Part shown: in pieces, positions 53,246-62,613 of the stretch
Layout of the letters: the number at the start of each line of letters is the position of its first letter
How positions within the stretch are numbered: the stretch's first letter is position 1
From: Variovorax sp. PBS-H4
GTDB lineage: Bacteria > Pseudomonadota > Gammaproteobacteria > Burkholderiales > Burkholderiaceae_C
Direction of reading: 5' to 3'
DNA: 64,000 bases
NCBI RefSeq assembly: GCF_901827205.1
Contig: NZ_LR594675.1
Span: 1,860,001 to 1,924,000, forward strand
Notes under the pieces: generated by a model
Told to the model about the DNA's origin: nothing
Databases searched by the model: none
What the model saw: only the letters and a program-made list of their open reading frames with translations
Program-made: the position numbers and the translations under genes

Positions 53246-53255
53246 AGGACGTCGT

Positions 53256-54293
53256 TCAGGCGATTCGCCCGAACCAGAGCAGCGACAGCGTCGCCGCCAC
53301 CATCGCCACCAGCGCGGAAATCAGCGCCAGCACGCCGGCGAGCTCGGTTTCGCGCGTCAGCACCTGGACACGGGAGCCGAGGTTTTCATAGACGCTGCGC
53401 AGCTTCTCGGCGGTGCCGGCGTGGTGGTACTAGCCGCCGGTCATCCGCGCCACCTCGCGCAGGGTCGGCTCGTCCAGCTTCATGTAGATCGCCATGCCGT
53501 CGGGCGTCGACGCGTCGCCTTCGACCGTCCCCAGCCCCACCACGTGGACGCGGACGCCGCGGTCTGCGGCCATCTTCGCCGCGGCCAGCGTATCGACACC
53601 GGTGGTCCGGCGGCCATCGCTCAGCAGGATGATCGCGGCCGAAGCGTACGAGCCCGGCGCCACCGGCGTGAAAGGGCGGGGCGGCGGCTTCGCCTTGTCG
53701 TCCAGGCTGCGGCCCTGCGGCTTGCTGCCGAAGTTCATGTCGCCGAGTTCGATGCCCTGCTCCGGGAACAGCTCGGCCAGGCACAGCACGATGGCATTGC
53801 CGACGGCCGTGCCCATCTGCATCTGGAAGCCGTCGATACCCGCGATCACGGAGGCGCGGTCCAGCGTGGCGCGCTGGGCGACCTGGCTGCTGCCGGCGAA
53901 GGTGACGAGCCCGACTTCGATCTGCTTGGGCAGGTCGCGCAGGAACAGCTTGGCGGCTTCCTGCGCAGCCACCAGCCGGTTGGGCTTGACGTCGGTCACC
54001 CGCATGCTCAGGGACACGTCCATGGCCAGCATGATCGATGAGCGCGCCCAGGGCAGGGGCACCCGCGCCACGGGTCGCGCCGCGGCGATCAGCAACCCCG
54101 AGCAGGCCAGCAGGAGCAGCGCAGGCGGGAGGTGGCGCCGCCATTGGCGTCCGGCTGCCGCCTCGCGCACGATGCCCACGCTGCTGTAGCGCAGGGCCCC
54201 GCGGTCCCGCCGCTTCAGGAGCCAGATGTACACCGCAGGCAGCAGTGCAAGCGCCAGCAGGAACCAGAGGTACTCGGGCCAGAGAAAGAACAT
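53256..54293 (-). pseudogene. batA: BatA-like VWA protein interrupted by in-frame amber codon
   Basis: The frame from ATG 54293 encodes a BatA/aerotolerance-type protein: an N-terminal membrane region (MFFLWPEYLWFLLALALLPA), a second helix (LPPALLLLACSGLLIAAARP), and a VWA domain with MIDAS D92-x-S94-x-S96 (LAMDVSLSM) and AAIILLSDGRRTTG. It stops at TAG 53432-53430 after VARMTGG. The same frame then continues for 57 codons (YHHAGTAEKLRSVYENLGSR, then LAGVLALISALVAMVAATLSLLWFG) to TGA at 53258-53256, giving exactly the missing BatA C-terminus with its last membrane helix. One base change (CAG or GAG to TAG) explains it. The truncated product is 287 residues. No other bat/moxR genes are adjacent. 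Sequencing error cannot be excluded. Confidence 0.85.
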
Positions 54294-54476
54294 GATGCAG
54301 CCGGAATCCGGCGCCGGAATGCGGACGCCCGGGAATTCTCCGCAGTACGGCAGCATCGTGCCTGCGACGGATCGATTTCGCAACCGCCGGCAGCGCAGCG
54401 CGCGTGGCCGCGCAATGGGCCGGCAAACGGCGTCGGCGCAGTGGCGCAGCCCTGCCGACGGCGCCCCCGGGACGGC

Positions 54477-55541
54477 TTACCGGTCGCCGGCCGCCAGGCG
54501 CTGCTGCGCTGCGTTGAAGATGACGTTCCGCATCAGCTGCAGCGCCTGGCCTCTGCCTTGCGCCGCCGGAGACACGGTCGACGTGACTGCGACAACCAGC
54601 TCCGTCCGGGGAAAGACCCAGATGAACTGGCCGCTGTACCCACTGGCCAGAAACGTCTGCCGCTGCGCCTTCGAGGGCACCACCCACCAGCCGTACCCGT
54701 AGGACAGCCCGACCGGAGGACCGCCTGCGTTCTGGGCCGCGGTTGCCTCGGAGACGAAGGACGCCGGGAGCAGCTGCCGTCCGTCCCACACGCCCTCCTG
54801 GAGGAACAGCTGTCCGAGCTTTGCCATGTCTTCGGTGCGCAAGCCCAAGCCACGCTGGTACAAGGGCTCCTTCATGCCGAGCGGCTTCACCAGCTGCTCA
54901 CGCGCGTAGTCCACCAAGCCGGTGCCGGTTGCCCTGTGAAGAATCTCGAACACGATGGGCTGCAGTGCGTTGTCGTACGCAAAGCTCTGCCCGGGCGCAC
55001 TGGCCATGGGACGCGCCCAGGCATCCACCGCACGGCCTGCAAGGGCGGTACCCGTGGGGTCGTTCACCTGGAAACCGGCAGTCATCGTCAGCAGGTGGCG
55101 CAGGGTGATGTCTTTCGCGCGGGGGTCGGGATTGAGCGCGTCCCACTCGGGCATCAATGCCGTGACCCGCTCGTCCAGGCTCGCGATCCGGCCTTGCCCG
55201 ATGGCAATGCCCACCAGCGCGAAGAGGGCGCTCTTCGCGACAGACTGCACATCGCGCAGCTCCTCGGGGTCGCCGTCGCGGTAGTACTGAAAGACCAGGC
55301 GGCCGTGCAGTGCGACCGCGGCACTCTGCACATCCGCGAACTGTTCGCCGATGGCGAGCGCGACGCTGTCGAACGCGGCCGCATCCAATGCCTGTTCCTG
55401 CGGTGTCGAGCTTCTCCATTGGGCGAGAACCGTCGCGGAGAAAAGCAACAGCGTGCCTGCCAGCACCAGCGAACCGAACTGGCGTGGACCCAGCCTTCCA
55501 GCAGATGGGCGAGGGGTCGTGTTGCCGCAGACTGGTTTCAT
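54477..55541 (-). CDS. Serine hydrolase of the class C beta-lactamase/esterase family
   Basis: 354 residues with an N-terminal signal peptide or anchor (FGSLVLAGTLLLFSATVLA). The SxxK motif is S100-V-A-K103 (DVQSVAKSALFALVG) and the YxN motif Y189-D-N191 (SFAYDNALQPIVFEIL). The third motif region is ASGYSGQFIWVFP, with no canonical KTG. This pattern fits the beta-lactamase-related esterase/peptidase family rather than a drug-resistance AmpC. It would act in the periplasm. Divergent from a small exported protein, with a hairpin between them. Confidence 0.85.
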   Translation of the reverse strand: MKPVCGNTTPRPSAGRLGPRQFGSLVLAGTLLLFSATVLAQWRSSTPQEQALDAAAFDSVALAIGEQFADVQSAAVALHGRLVFQYYRDGDPEELRDVQSVAKSALFALVGIAIGQGRIASLDERVTALMPEWDALNPDPRAKDITLRHLLTMTAGFQVNDPTGTALAGRAVDAWARPMASAPGQSFAYDNALQPIVFEILHRATGTGLVDYAREQLVKPLGMKEPLYQRGLGLRTEDMAKLGQLFLQEGVWDGRQLLPASFVSEATAAQNAGGPPVGLSYGYGWWVVPSKAQRQTFLASGYSGQFIWVFPRTELVVAVTSTVSPAAQGRGQALQLMRNVIFNAAQQRLAAGDR

Positions 55542-55594
55542 TGAGAGCCCGGTGCGTTGAATGCCGAAGATGTCGATCTTAGGCGCGGGGGATG

Positions 55595-55613
55595 CGGCAA
55601 AAGCCTTTTGCCG
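55595..55613. promoter_or_regulatory. Perfect dyad between serine hydrolase and small exported protein
   Basis: CGGCAAAAG-C-CTTTTGCCG, 9-bp arms with a single central base, lying between two divergent genes (54 bp beyond the hydrolase start). It could be an operator or a transcript hairpin. No T-run follows, so a terminator is less likely. Confidence 0.45.
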
Positions 55614-55729
55614 GCAACGACGGCACCGGGCCTGCGGAAGAGTTCATCCAACTTCGCCGCCGCCTTACACGCGCTTCACCTTCGGCCTGCAGTATCGGGG
55701 CTCCTGAACAACTCCTCGAAGGAGCCGCC

Positions 55730-56029
55730 ATGAAGAAGATGTTTTTTGCACTGGGCACGGCCACCGTGGTCGCATTGGCCGCATTGAGCGCTCCCGCACA
55801 GGCCCAGGTTCACCATGGGGACCGCGGCTATCGCCCGCAGGTGATCGTCGTTCCGCCGGCGCCCCCGCGGCCCATCGTCAGGCATGGCTACCACCCGCGT
55901 CATGACTATCGTGCCGACTATGGCCGCTACGACCGCCGTGCCGCCTACCGCCATGCCCGCCGCGACAGCGACGGTGACGGCGTGCCCAACCGCTACGACC
56001 GCAATCCACACAATCCGTATCGCCGCTGA
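55730..56029 (+). CDS. Small exported His/Tyr/Arg-rich protein with calcium-type C-terminal motif
   Basis: 99 residues with a clear signal peptide (MKKMFFALGTATVVALAALSAPAQA). The mature part is Pro, His, Tyr and Arg rich (RGYRPQVIVVPPAPPRPIVR, HDYRADYGRYDRRAAYRHAR) and ends in DSDGDGVPNRYDRNPHNPYR, an Asp-rich loop of thrombospondin type 3 / EF-hand type that could bind calcium. AAGGAG precedes ATG 55730. Similar small proteins are common in Comamonadaceae; function unknown. Confidence 0.8.
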   Translation: MKKMFFALGTATVVALAALSAPAQAQVHHGDRGYRPQVIVVPPAPPRPIVRHGYHPRHDYRADYGRYDRRAAYRHARRDSDGDGVPNRYDRNPHNPYRR

Positions 56030-56130
56030 GCGGAACGGGCCACCCATTCCAGGGCGAACCCCCGGCATGGAGGCCGTGAGCAGGGAAGTTGCTGGCAAAC
56101 TCGGCCTTCCCTTTCATCACCGGTACCGGC

Positions 56131-56460
56131 ATGCGCGTGAAATCCTCTTTCCTGGCCATCGCGCTGGTGGCAGCAACGCCTGCAATCGCGCAGCCGGTGG
56201 TCCAGGGCGATGCCGCCGCCTGCAAAGCCGAGGAGGAGGCACTCGAGCAGGACATGGCCGTTGCGCGCTCCAGGGGCCAGATGCTGCGCCGGCAGGAACT
56301 TGCCGAGGCGTTGGCCGCACTGCAAGTTCGTTGCAAGACGCTCTCCCCGGCGCAGAGCCGCGCCGCGCGCATCGAAAGGCTGGAGCGGGAGATCAGGGCG
56401 TTGCGGCTCGAGCTCGAGCGAGCCGAAGAACAGCTTCGCGAGCTGACGCGCGGCGGGTGA
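56131..56460 (+). CDS. DUF1090-like exported protein
   Basis: 109 residues with a signal peptide (MRVKSSFLAIALVAATPAIA). A single Cys-bounded helical hairpin follows (CKAEEEALEQDMAVARSRGQ, then LRRQELAEALAALQVRCKTL), and a charged coiled-coil tail (RIERLEREIRALRLELERAEEQLREL). The two-cysteine helical pattern fits DUF1090 (YqjC-like) periplasmic proteins. ATG 56131 is chosen because the signal peptide begins there. Confidence 0.75.
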   Translation: MRVKSSFLAIALVAATPAIAQPVVQGDAAACKAEEEALEQDMAVARSRGQMLRRQELAEALAALQVRCKTLSPAQSRAARIERLEREIRALRLELERAEEQLRELTRGG

Positions 56461-56497
56461 CGACCGCTTGCTTGTGCTTGGGGTCTGCGTTGGGTCG

Positions 56498-56956
56498 CTA
56501 GCCCAGCGCGAGTCGCGTACCCGTCCCGCCCACGGCCTTGCGGATCCCGTCCGGCCCGTAGAAGGGCAGGGCCGCCGCCTGCAGGTAGTGCAGCGCATTG
56601 CGCGTGAAGTCGAGATGGCCGTGGACCATCGCGCCATTGCGCCGGTTCCCGGCCTTGGCCTGCTCCGCAAGCTGCAGCAGGGCGGCCCAGGCCTCTTGCG
56701 CGGTGGTGCCGGTGGCCGCCGCGGCTGCATCGGCACCGGCACGGCCGGGCTCGAAGCCCATCGCCACCTGGGCTGATTCGCGGGCACGGTCGAGCGCCGT
56801 CATGCGGTCGAGGAGGGCGGCCTTGCGTTCGGTCAGCGGCGCGAGGTCGGCGAAGAGGCCGTCCTGCATCGCGTGTTCCTCCTGCGCCAGCACGCCCAGC
56901 AACTCTTCGACACAGGCCTTCTCGGCCAGCAGGTGGGGCAGCAGCAGGGCGCTCAT
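56498..56956 (-). CDS. flgN: Flagellar export chaperone FlgN
   Basis: 152-residue helical protein of the FlgN family (LLAEKACVEELLGVLAQEEHAM at the start, LTERKAALLDRMTALDRARE in the middle), which escorts hook-associated proteins FlgK and FlgL to the export gate. It follows flgM by 5 bp on the same strand. This flgA-flgM-flgN order divergent from flgB is the usual betaproteobacterial arrangement. Confidence 0.88.
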   Translation of the reverse strand: MSALLLPHLLAEKACVEELLGVLAQEEHAMQDGLFADLAPLTERKAALLDRMTALDRARESAQVAMGFEPGRAGADAAAAATGTTAQEAWAALLQLAEQAKAGNRRNGAMVHGHLDFTRNALHYLQAAALPFYGPDGIRKAVGGTGTRLALG

Positions 56957-56961
56957 CTTTT

Positions 56962-57258
56962 TCAGCCCCCGCTCTTTTCGCCGAGCAGGTCGCGCACGTT
57001 CTTCAGCAGGCCGTCGGCGATGCGCTCGGGATGCACCGTGTACTCACCGGCAAGAATGGCCTTGCGGATGTCTGCGACGCGCGCCGCGTCGAAGTCGGTG
57101 TTCGGGCCGGTGGGCAGCGAATGAACCTGCGCCGAGGACAGCTGCACCGGGTCCCTGGCGGGCTCGGCGGCGTCGCGGCTGGCAGCCGGCTGGGCCTTGG
57201 CGCCCTTGGCCGTACGGGAGATGGAGGTGGCCGAGGCGGCGGGTTGGTCGATTTTCAA
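56962..57258 (-). CDS. flgM: Anti-sigma-28 factor FlgM
   Basis: 98 residues. The disordered, Ala-rich N-terminal half is followed by the conserved C-terminal sigma-binding part (DFDAARVADIRKAILAGEYTVHPERIADGLLKNVRDLL). It holds FliA inactive until the hook is complete and FlgM is exported. It starts with MKIDQ, a common FlgM start, and is paired with flgN. Confidence 0.93.
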   Translation of the reverse strand: MKIDQPAASATSISRTAKGAKAQPAASRDAAEPARDPVQLSSAQVHSLPTGPNTDFDAARVADIRKAILAGEYTVHPERIADGLLKNVRDLLGEKSGG

Positions 57259-57344
57259 GATGATTCCTCAAGGGGCTGATCGCTTTATCGGCAGGCTCGA
57301 CCCGAACTTTAGGGCCGATCCACGAGAGCGCCCGTCACATTTCC

Positions 57345-58046
57345 TCATTGCGCCAGCCGGATCTGGCCTTCCTCGTCGGCCACCCCGCTGACGAGGCGGC
57401 CGTCGCGGGTCTTGGCCTGGACGGCGGCGCCGATCTCCGCGCGTGTCAGCGCCCGCGCCTCGGTGCTGACGGTGAACCCGGCCCCTTCCGCGACCACCTG
57501 CACCGTCTGGCCCTGCTGGATCACGACCGTGCCGCGCAGCTGCTCGCGCCGCAGCGGCGCGCCGGGGGCGATTCGGTTGGCGGCCACCATGCCCTTGAGC
57601 TCGGCGGGGTCGACCACGATCGATTTCGGCAACGACGTCAGATCGCCGGTGCGCGCCGCCACGTCGCCGGCGCCCAGCGGCCGCCCGGCCTCGAGGGCGC
57701 GCGCGGCCACCAGGTAGCGGCCTTCGAGCGCGACATGCGCCTGTACGTAGCGCGTCCACGGCCGCTCGCCCGGGCAGCGCAGGCCGACGGAGACACGACC
57801 CCAGGCCGAGGCGCCGTTCGGCAAGAAGGCCTCGAGCGCCGCGCAGTCGGGCAGGGCCGAGCCCGGCAGCGTCACGCGGATGCGGGCCTGGCCCGGCAGT
57901 CCGGCGGTCTGTGTCTTCAGGAATTGCTCGACCACGGTGCGTGCATCGCCGTCTTCCTGCGGCGCGGCCGGGCTGGCGCCGGCGGCAGGCGCGGCGGCCA
58001 GAAGGGCAGCGAGAACGCAAGGGAGGAAGCGGGTCTTGTCCATCAT
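57345..58046 (-). CDS. flgA: Flagellar P-ring assembly chaperone FlgA
   Basis: 233-residue periplasmic protein with a signal peptide (RFLPCVLAALLAAAPAAGA). The SAF-like domain has YLVAARALEAGRPLGAGDVAAR, and the C-terminus is typical of FlgA (PGAPLRREQLRGTVVIQQGQTVQVVAEGAGFTVSTEARAL). It assists FlgI polymerisation. Two ATG codons are adjacent (58046 and 58043); the first is used. It is divergent from flgB with a 161-bp shared control region in which I could not identify a clear sigma-28 or sigma-54 promoter by eye. Confidence 0.92.
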   Translation of the reverse strand: MMDKTRFLPCVLAALLAAAPAAGASPAAPQEDGDARTVVEQFLKTQTAGLPGQARIRVTLPGSALPDCAALEAFLPNGASAWGRVSVGLRCPGERPWTRYVQAHVALEGRYLVAARALEAGRPLGAGDVAARTGDLTSLPKSIVVDPAELKGMVAANRIAPGAPLRREQLRGTVVIQQGQTVQVVAEGAGFTVSTEARALTRAEIGAAVQAKTRDGRLVSGVADEEGQIRLAQ

Positions 58047-58207
58047 CGGTGGATCGGATTCTAGGAACCGGGCGGCCCGCGGCAAGGAGCGAAGTGCATG
58101 CCAAATGCCCCTTTGTTCGGCCCATTGCAAAGGCGGGTCGTGCATAGACTCGCTTTCCATCTGTCGCCACGCCTTCCCCTGGCCGCGACGCCAACGATGG
58201 AGCCTTC

Positions 58208-58615
58208 ATGATCGACAAGCTGGATGCAGCGCTTCGGTTCAGCCGCGAAGCCCTGAACCTCCGGGCCCAGCGCCAGGAGGTGCTCGCCGCCAACATCGCC
58301 CACGCCGACACGCCCAACTACAAGGCGCGCGACTTCGACTTCGCGAGCCGGCTCAGCCAGGCGGTGGAGCAGGGCCGCGGCGGCACGTCGATGAGCATGG
58401 CCACCACCTCGGCGCGCCATCTGCAGGGCGAGGCCTCGGCGATGCCTGAGGCCGACCTGCTCTACCGCGTGCCGACGCAGTCCAGCATCGACGGCAACAC
58501 CGTCGAGATGGATGCCGAGCGCATCGCCTTCGCCGACAACGCGCTGCGCTACGAGGCCAACCTCACGGTGACGAGCGCCAAGATCAAGTCGCTGCTCGCC
58601 GCGGCGCAGCAATAA
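58208..58615 (+). CDS. flgB: Flagellar rod protein FlgB
   Basis: 135-residue proximal rod protein with the rod/hook N-terminal motif (RQEVLAANIAHADTPNYKARDFDF) and the C-terminal helix region ALRYEANLTVTSAKIKSLLAA. First gene of the flgBCDEFGHI operon, followed by flgC after 9 bp. Confidence 0.95.
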   Translation: MIDKLDAALRFSREALNLRAQRQEVLAANIAHADTPNYKARDFDFASRLSQAVEQGRGGTSMSMATTSARHLQGEASAMPEADLLYRVPTQSSIDGNTVEMDAERIAFADNALRYEANLTVTSAKIKSLLAAAQQ

Positions 58616-58624
58616 GGAGCCGCC

Positions 58625-59041
58625 ATGCCATTGCCGAGCGCCTCCATGAACATCTTCGACGTCGCGGGCTCCGCGATGGCCGCGCAGTCGCAGCGCATGA
58701 ACGTGACCGCGAGCAACCTGGCCAACGCCGAGAGCGTGGCCGGCCCCGACGGCCAGCCCTACCGCGCCAAGCAGGTCATGTTCGAGGTCGCGGCCTCCGG
58801 CCAGCAGGACATCGGCGGCGTGAAAGTCGCCGGTGTGGTCGAGGACAGCACGCCCCCCAAGTTGGTCTACGACCCCAAGAGCCCGCATGCCAACGCCCAG
58901 GGCTACGTGAGCATGCCCAACGTGAACGTGGTCGAGGAAATGACCAACATGATTTCCGCCTCGCGCAGCTACCAGGCCAACGTCGAGGTGCTCAACACCG
59001 CCAAGACGCTGATGCTCAAGACGCTGACGGTCGGCCAGTAA
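58625..59041 (+). CDS. flgC: Flagellar rod protein FlgC
   Basis: 138-residue proximal rod protein: [28 protein letters not shown] at the N-terminus, [35 protein letters not shown] at the C-terminus. AAGGAG precedes ATG 58625; an internal ATG at 58646 (MNIFDV) is a less likely start. Confidence 0.95.
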   Translation: MPLPSASMNIFDVAGSAMAAQSQRMNVTASNLANAESVAGPDGQPYRAKQVMFEVAASGQQDIGGVKVAGVVEDSTPPKLVYDPKSPHANAQGYVSMPNVNVVEEMTNMISASRSYQANVEVLNTAKTLMLKTLTVGQ

Positions 59042-59057
59042 CCCATCGACAACACAC

Positions 59058-59741
59058 ATGGCCATCAACGACGCCCTCTCTTCCCTCAACGGGACCAGCT
59101 CCACCGCCCAGGGCAGCAACACCGTGGCCGGTTCCGACGGCGAACAGCGCTTCCTCAAGCTGCTGGTGACGCAGCTCAACAACCAGGACCCTCTCAACCC
59201 CATGGAGAACGCCGAGCTCACCTCGCAGCTCGCGCAGATGAGCACGGTCAGCGGCATCGAGAAGCTCAACAGCACGTTGTCGGGCCTGGTCAACCAGACC
59301 GGCTCCAACCAGGTGCTGCAGGCCGCCTCGCTGATTGGCTACAACGTGCTGTCGCCCGGCAACCAGATCGGCACCTCCGCACCCAAGGATGGCGAAGAGC
59401 CTGCGCCCGTGCCCTTCGCGGTGCAGCTGCCCGGCACCGCCGGCGACGTGCAGGTCAAGATCGTCGATGCCGCGGGCCGCACGGTGCGCACCCTCGACCT
59501 GGGCTCCATGGCCGAGGGCGTCAACGCCGTCAGCTGGGACGGCAAGGCCGACGACGGCTCGGCGGTGCCCGCAGGCAACTACAGCTTCTCGGTGGTCGCC
59601 ACCAACGACGGCACCCATGTCGAAGCCACCGCGCTCACCTTCGCGCAGGTCGCTGCCGTCAAGCAGGGCACCCACGGCGTCACGCTGGAGCTCGCCAACG
59701 GCCGCAGCATCAGCCTCGACGACGTGCGCATGTACCTCTGA
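59058..59741 (+). CDS. flgD: Flagellar hook scaffold protein FlgD
   Basis: 227-residue hook-capping protein. The N-terminal motif is FLKLLVTQLNNQDPLNPMENAELTSQLAQMS, and the C-terminal FlgD Ig-like and Tudor regions have VQVKIVDAAGRTVRTLDLG and WDGKADDGSAVPAGNYSF. It forms the transient cap for hook assembly. 16 bp after flgC. Confidence 0.95.
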   Translation: MAINDALSSLNGTSSTAQGSNTVAGSDGEQRFLKLLVTQLNNQDPLNPMENAELTSQLAQMSTVSGIEKLNSTLSGLVNQTGSNQVLQAASLIGYNVLSPGNQIGTSAPKDGEEPAPVPFAVQLPGTAGDVQVKIVDAAGRTVRTLDLGSMAEGVNAVSWDGKADDGSAVPAGNYSFSVVATNDGTHVEATALTFAQVAAVKQGTHGVTLELANGRSISLDDVRMYL

Positions 59742-59812
59742 ACTGCTCCCCCGTCGGCCGCCGCGAGCGCCGCGGCCGGCTGCTTTTTCATGCATAGCAA
59801 CAAGGATCGATC

Positions 59813-61024
59813 ATGAGCTTCTCCCAGGGCATCAGCGGCCTGAACGTGGCCGCCGCCAACCTCGACGTCATCGGCAACAACATCGCCAACTCGGGCACCG
59901 TGGGCTACAAGTCCGCGGCCGCCACCTTCCAGGACATCTACGCCGGTTCGCGCATCGGCCTCGGCGCCTCGGTCTCGGGCGTGGTGCAGAACTTCACCCA
60001 GGGCGTCACGCAGACCAGCAGCCGGCCGCTGGATGTGGCCATCCTCAACGGCGACGGGTTCTTCCGCCTCTCCAGCCCCAGCGGCGAGGTGATGTACTCG
60101 CGCAACGGCCAGTTCACCCGCGACAAGGAAGGCTTCATCGTCAACGGCCAGGGCCTGCGCCTCACCGGCTACGGCGTGACGGCGGCCGGCGGCCTTTCCG
60201 GCGGCACGCCCACTGCGCTGCAGGTCGAGACCGCCTCGATGAACCCGAACGCCACCACCAGCGTGGAGGCCGAGTTCAACCTCGACTCGCGCCAGGCCGT
60301 GCCCGCCAAGACGCCCTTCGATGCGGCCGACTCCGGCACCTTCAATTACTCCAACTCCATCGGCCCCGTCTACGACTCGCTGGGCAACCCGCACGAGCTC
60401 ACCGCCTACTTCGTGAAGACCGGCGCCAATGCATGGAATGTCTATGCGCAGGCCGACGGCGCGCCGATCGGCGCCGGCGCCATCACCAATCTCACCTTCG
60501 ACAGCAACGGCAATCTCACTGCCCCGGCAGGCGGCACCTTCAACATCGCGGGCCTGAACTTCGGCAACGGCTCGGCCGCGGTCAACATGGCCGTGGATCT
60601 CTCGGGCACCACGCAGTTCGGCAATGCCAACGGCATGACCAAGCTCAGCCAGGACGGCTACACCTCCGGCACGCTGACCTCGTTCTCGATCAATCCCGAC
60701 GGCACCATCACCGGCAAGTTCTCGAACGAGCAGACCAAGCTGATGGGCCAGGTCGTGTTGTCCAGCTTCGCCAACCCCAACGGCCTGGAGCCCAAGGGCG
60801 GCAATGCCTGGGCCGAGACGCAGGCCTCGGGCCCGGCACTCACCGGCACGCCCGGCGAAGGCACCAAGCAGGGCTCGCTCGAGTCGGGCGCGCTCGAGGC
60901 CTCCAACGTGGACCTCACCTCCGAGCTGGTGAACCTGATCGTCGCCCAGCGCAGCTACCAGGCGAACGCGCAGACGGTGAAGACGCAGGACCAGGTGGTC
61001 CAGACGCTCATCAACATCCGCTGA
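59813..61024 (+). CDS. flgE: Flagellar hook protein FlgE
   Basis: 403-residue hook protein. The N-terminal motif is GISGLNVAAANLDVIGNNIANSGTVGYKSA, the central D1/D2 domains contain YDSLGNPHELTAYFVKTG, and the C-terminal helix is LVNLIVAQRSYQANAQTVKTQDQVVQTLINIR. AAGGA precedes ATG 59813. Length is typical of betaproteobacterial FlgE. Confidence 0.95.
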   Translation: MSFSQGISGLNVAAANLDVIGNNIANSGTVGYKSAAATFQDIYAGSRIGLGASVSGVVQNFTQGVTQTSSRPLDVAILNGDGFFRLSSPSGEVMYSRNGQFTRDKEGFIVNGQGLRLTGYGVTAAGGLSGGTPTALQVETASMNPNATTSVEAEFNLDSRQAVPAKTPFDAADSGTFNYSNSIGPVYDSLGNPHELTAYFVKTGANAWNVYAQADGAPIGAGAITNLTFDSNGNLTAPAGGTFNIAGLNFGNGSAAVNMAVDLSGTTQFGNANGMTKLSQDGYTSGTLTSFSINPDGTITGKFSNEQTKLMGQVVLSSFANPNGLEPKGGNAWAETQASGPALTGTPGEGTKQGSLESGALEASNVDLTSELVNLIVAQRSYQANAQTVKTQDQVVQTLINIR

Positions 61025-61046
61025 GCGGCCACCGGAGTAGCACCCA

Positions 61047-61790
61047 GTGGACCGCATGCTCTATGTCGCCATGAGCGGCGCCAAGCAGGCCATGGAACAG
61101 CAGGCCTCCGTCGCCAACAACATGGCGAACCTCTCGACGCTGGGCTTTCGCGCGCAGGTCAACAGCTTCCGCGCAGTGCCGGTGGTGGGCGAGGAGCCGA
61201 CCACGCGGGCCTTCGTCGTTGCCACCACGCCGGGCGCCGACTTCAGCCACGGTCCGCTGACGCAGACCGGCCGCGAACTCGATGTCGCGGTGCATGGCGA
61301 CGGCTGGCTGGTGGTGCAGACGCCCGACGGCGGCGAGGCCTACACCCGCGTGGGCAACCTGCAGGTCGGCGCCGACGGCCAGCTGCTGACCATGGGCGCG
61401 CGCCCGGTGGTGGGCGAGGGCGGCGCGCTGGTGGTGCCGCCGGGCTCCAAGGTGCAGATCGCCGCCAACGGCGCCGTCACCGCGCGCGGTGCGGGCGATC
61501 CGCTGGTGGGCGTGGCCGAGGTCGGGCGCCTCAAGCTCGTCAACCCGCCGACGGCCGACCTGGTGCGCGGCGACGACGGCCTGTTCCGCATGCGCGACGG
61601 CCTGCCACCGGCCGAGGCCGACGCCGCCGTGACCGTGACCAGCGGCGCCGTCGAGGGCAGCAACGTCAATCCGGTCCAGGCCATGGTTTCCATGATCGCT
61701 CAGGCCCGCAGCTTCGAGATGCAGATGAAGTCGATGCAGACCGCCAACGAGAACGCGCAGTCGGCCAACAAGCTGCTCGCGTACAGCTGA
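61047..61790 (+). CDS. flgF: Flagellar rod protein FlgF
   Basis: 247-residue rod protein with start [34 protein letters not shown], typical of FlgF, and C-terminal [29 protein letters not shown]. The start is GTG 61047, with CGGAG upstream; no ATG gives the conserved MDRM start. Confidence 0.95.
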   Translation: MDRMLYVAMSGAKQAMEQQASVANNMANLSTLGFRAQVNSFRAVPVVGEEPTTRAFVVATTPGADFSHGPLTQTGRELDVAVHGDGWLVVQTPDGGEAYTRVGNLQVGADGQLLTMGARPVVGEGGALVVPPGSKVQIAANGAVTARGAGDPLVGVAEVGRLKLVNPPTADLVRGDDGLFRMRDGLPPAEADAAVTVTSGAVEGSNVNPVQAMVSMIAQARSFEMQMKSMQTANENAQSANKLLAYS

Positions 61791-61830
61791 CCCCTCCGAC
61801 GCAATCCCCCATTCCCAAGGACCCATCGCC

Positions 61831-62613
61831 ATGATGCGCTCGCTCCATATCGCCCAGACCGGCCTCGAAGCCCAGCAGACACAGCTGGACGTGGTCTCCA
61901 ACAACCTGGCCAACGTCGGCACCACCGGCTTCAAGCGCAGCCGCGCAGTGTTCGAGGACCTGATGTACCAGAACCTGCGCCAGGTCGGCGGCCAGACCTC
62001 CGACCAGACGCGCCTGCCCTCGGGCCTGCAGGTCGGCACCGGCGTGAAGGTGGTCGCCAGCGAGCGCATCCATGCGCAGGGCAACATGACCAAGACCGAC
62101 AACCCGAAGGACGTGGCCATCAACGGCGCGGGCTTCTTCCAGGTGCTGATGCCCGACGGCACCACCTCGTACACGCGCGACGGCTCCTTCCAGACCGACC
62201 GCGACGGCCAGTTGGTGACTGCCAGCGGCTTCCCGGTGCAGCCGGCCATCACCATTCCCCAGAACGCCACCAGCCTCACCATCGGCCGCGACGGCATGGT
62301 TTCGGTCACGCAGGCAGGCAGCACCGCGACCGTGCAGGTCGGGCAGCTGCAGCTCGCCACCTTCCTCAATCCCGCGGGCCTGCAGAGCCAGGGCGAGAAC
62401 CTCTATGCCGAGACCGATTCGTCGGGCGCGCCCAACCAGCTGAACCCGGGCCTCGAAGGCGCCGGCATCCTGAGCCAGGGCTATGTGGAGGCTTCCAACG
62501 TCAACGTGGTGGAAGAGCTGGTCAACATGATCGCGACGCAGCGCGCGTACGAGATCAACAGCAAGGCGGTGCAGACCTCCGACCAGATGCTGCAGAGGCT
62601 CGCCCAGCTGTGA
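61831..62613 (+). CDS. flgG: Flagellar distal rod protein FlgG
   Basis: 260-residue distal rod protein: [43 protein letters not shown] at the start and [37 protein letters not shown] at the end, both diagnostic. The FlgG-specific segment [20 protein letters not shown], which fixes the straight form of the rod, is present. The stop overlaps the flgH start by 4 bp. Confidence 0.96.
   Translation: MMRSLHIAQTGLEAQQTQLDVVSNNLANVGTTGFKRSRAVFEDLMYQNLRQVGGQTSDQTRLPSGLQVGTGVKVVASERIHAQGNMTKTDNPKDVAINGAGFFQVLMPDGTTSYTRDGSFQTDRDGQLVTASGFPVQPAITIPQNATSLTIGRDGMVSVTQAGSTATVQVGQLQLATFLNPAGLQSQGENLYAETDSSGAPNQLNPGLEGAGILSQGYVEASNVNVVEELVNMIATQRAYEINSKAVQTSDQMLQRLAQL

Noticed and set aside
54477..55541. Antibiotic-resistance class C beta-lactamase
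   Set aside because: SxxK and YxN motifs are present, but there is no canonical KTG motif and the pattern fits beta-lactamase-related esterases.
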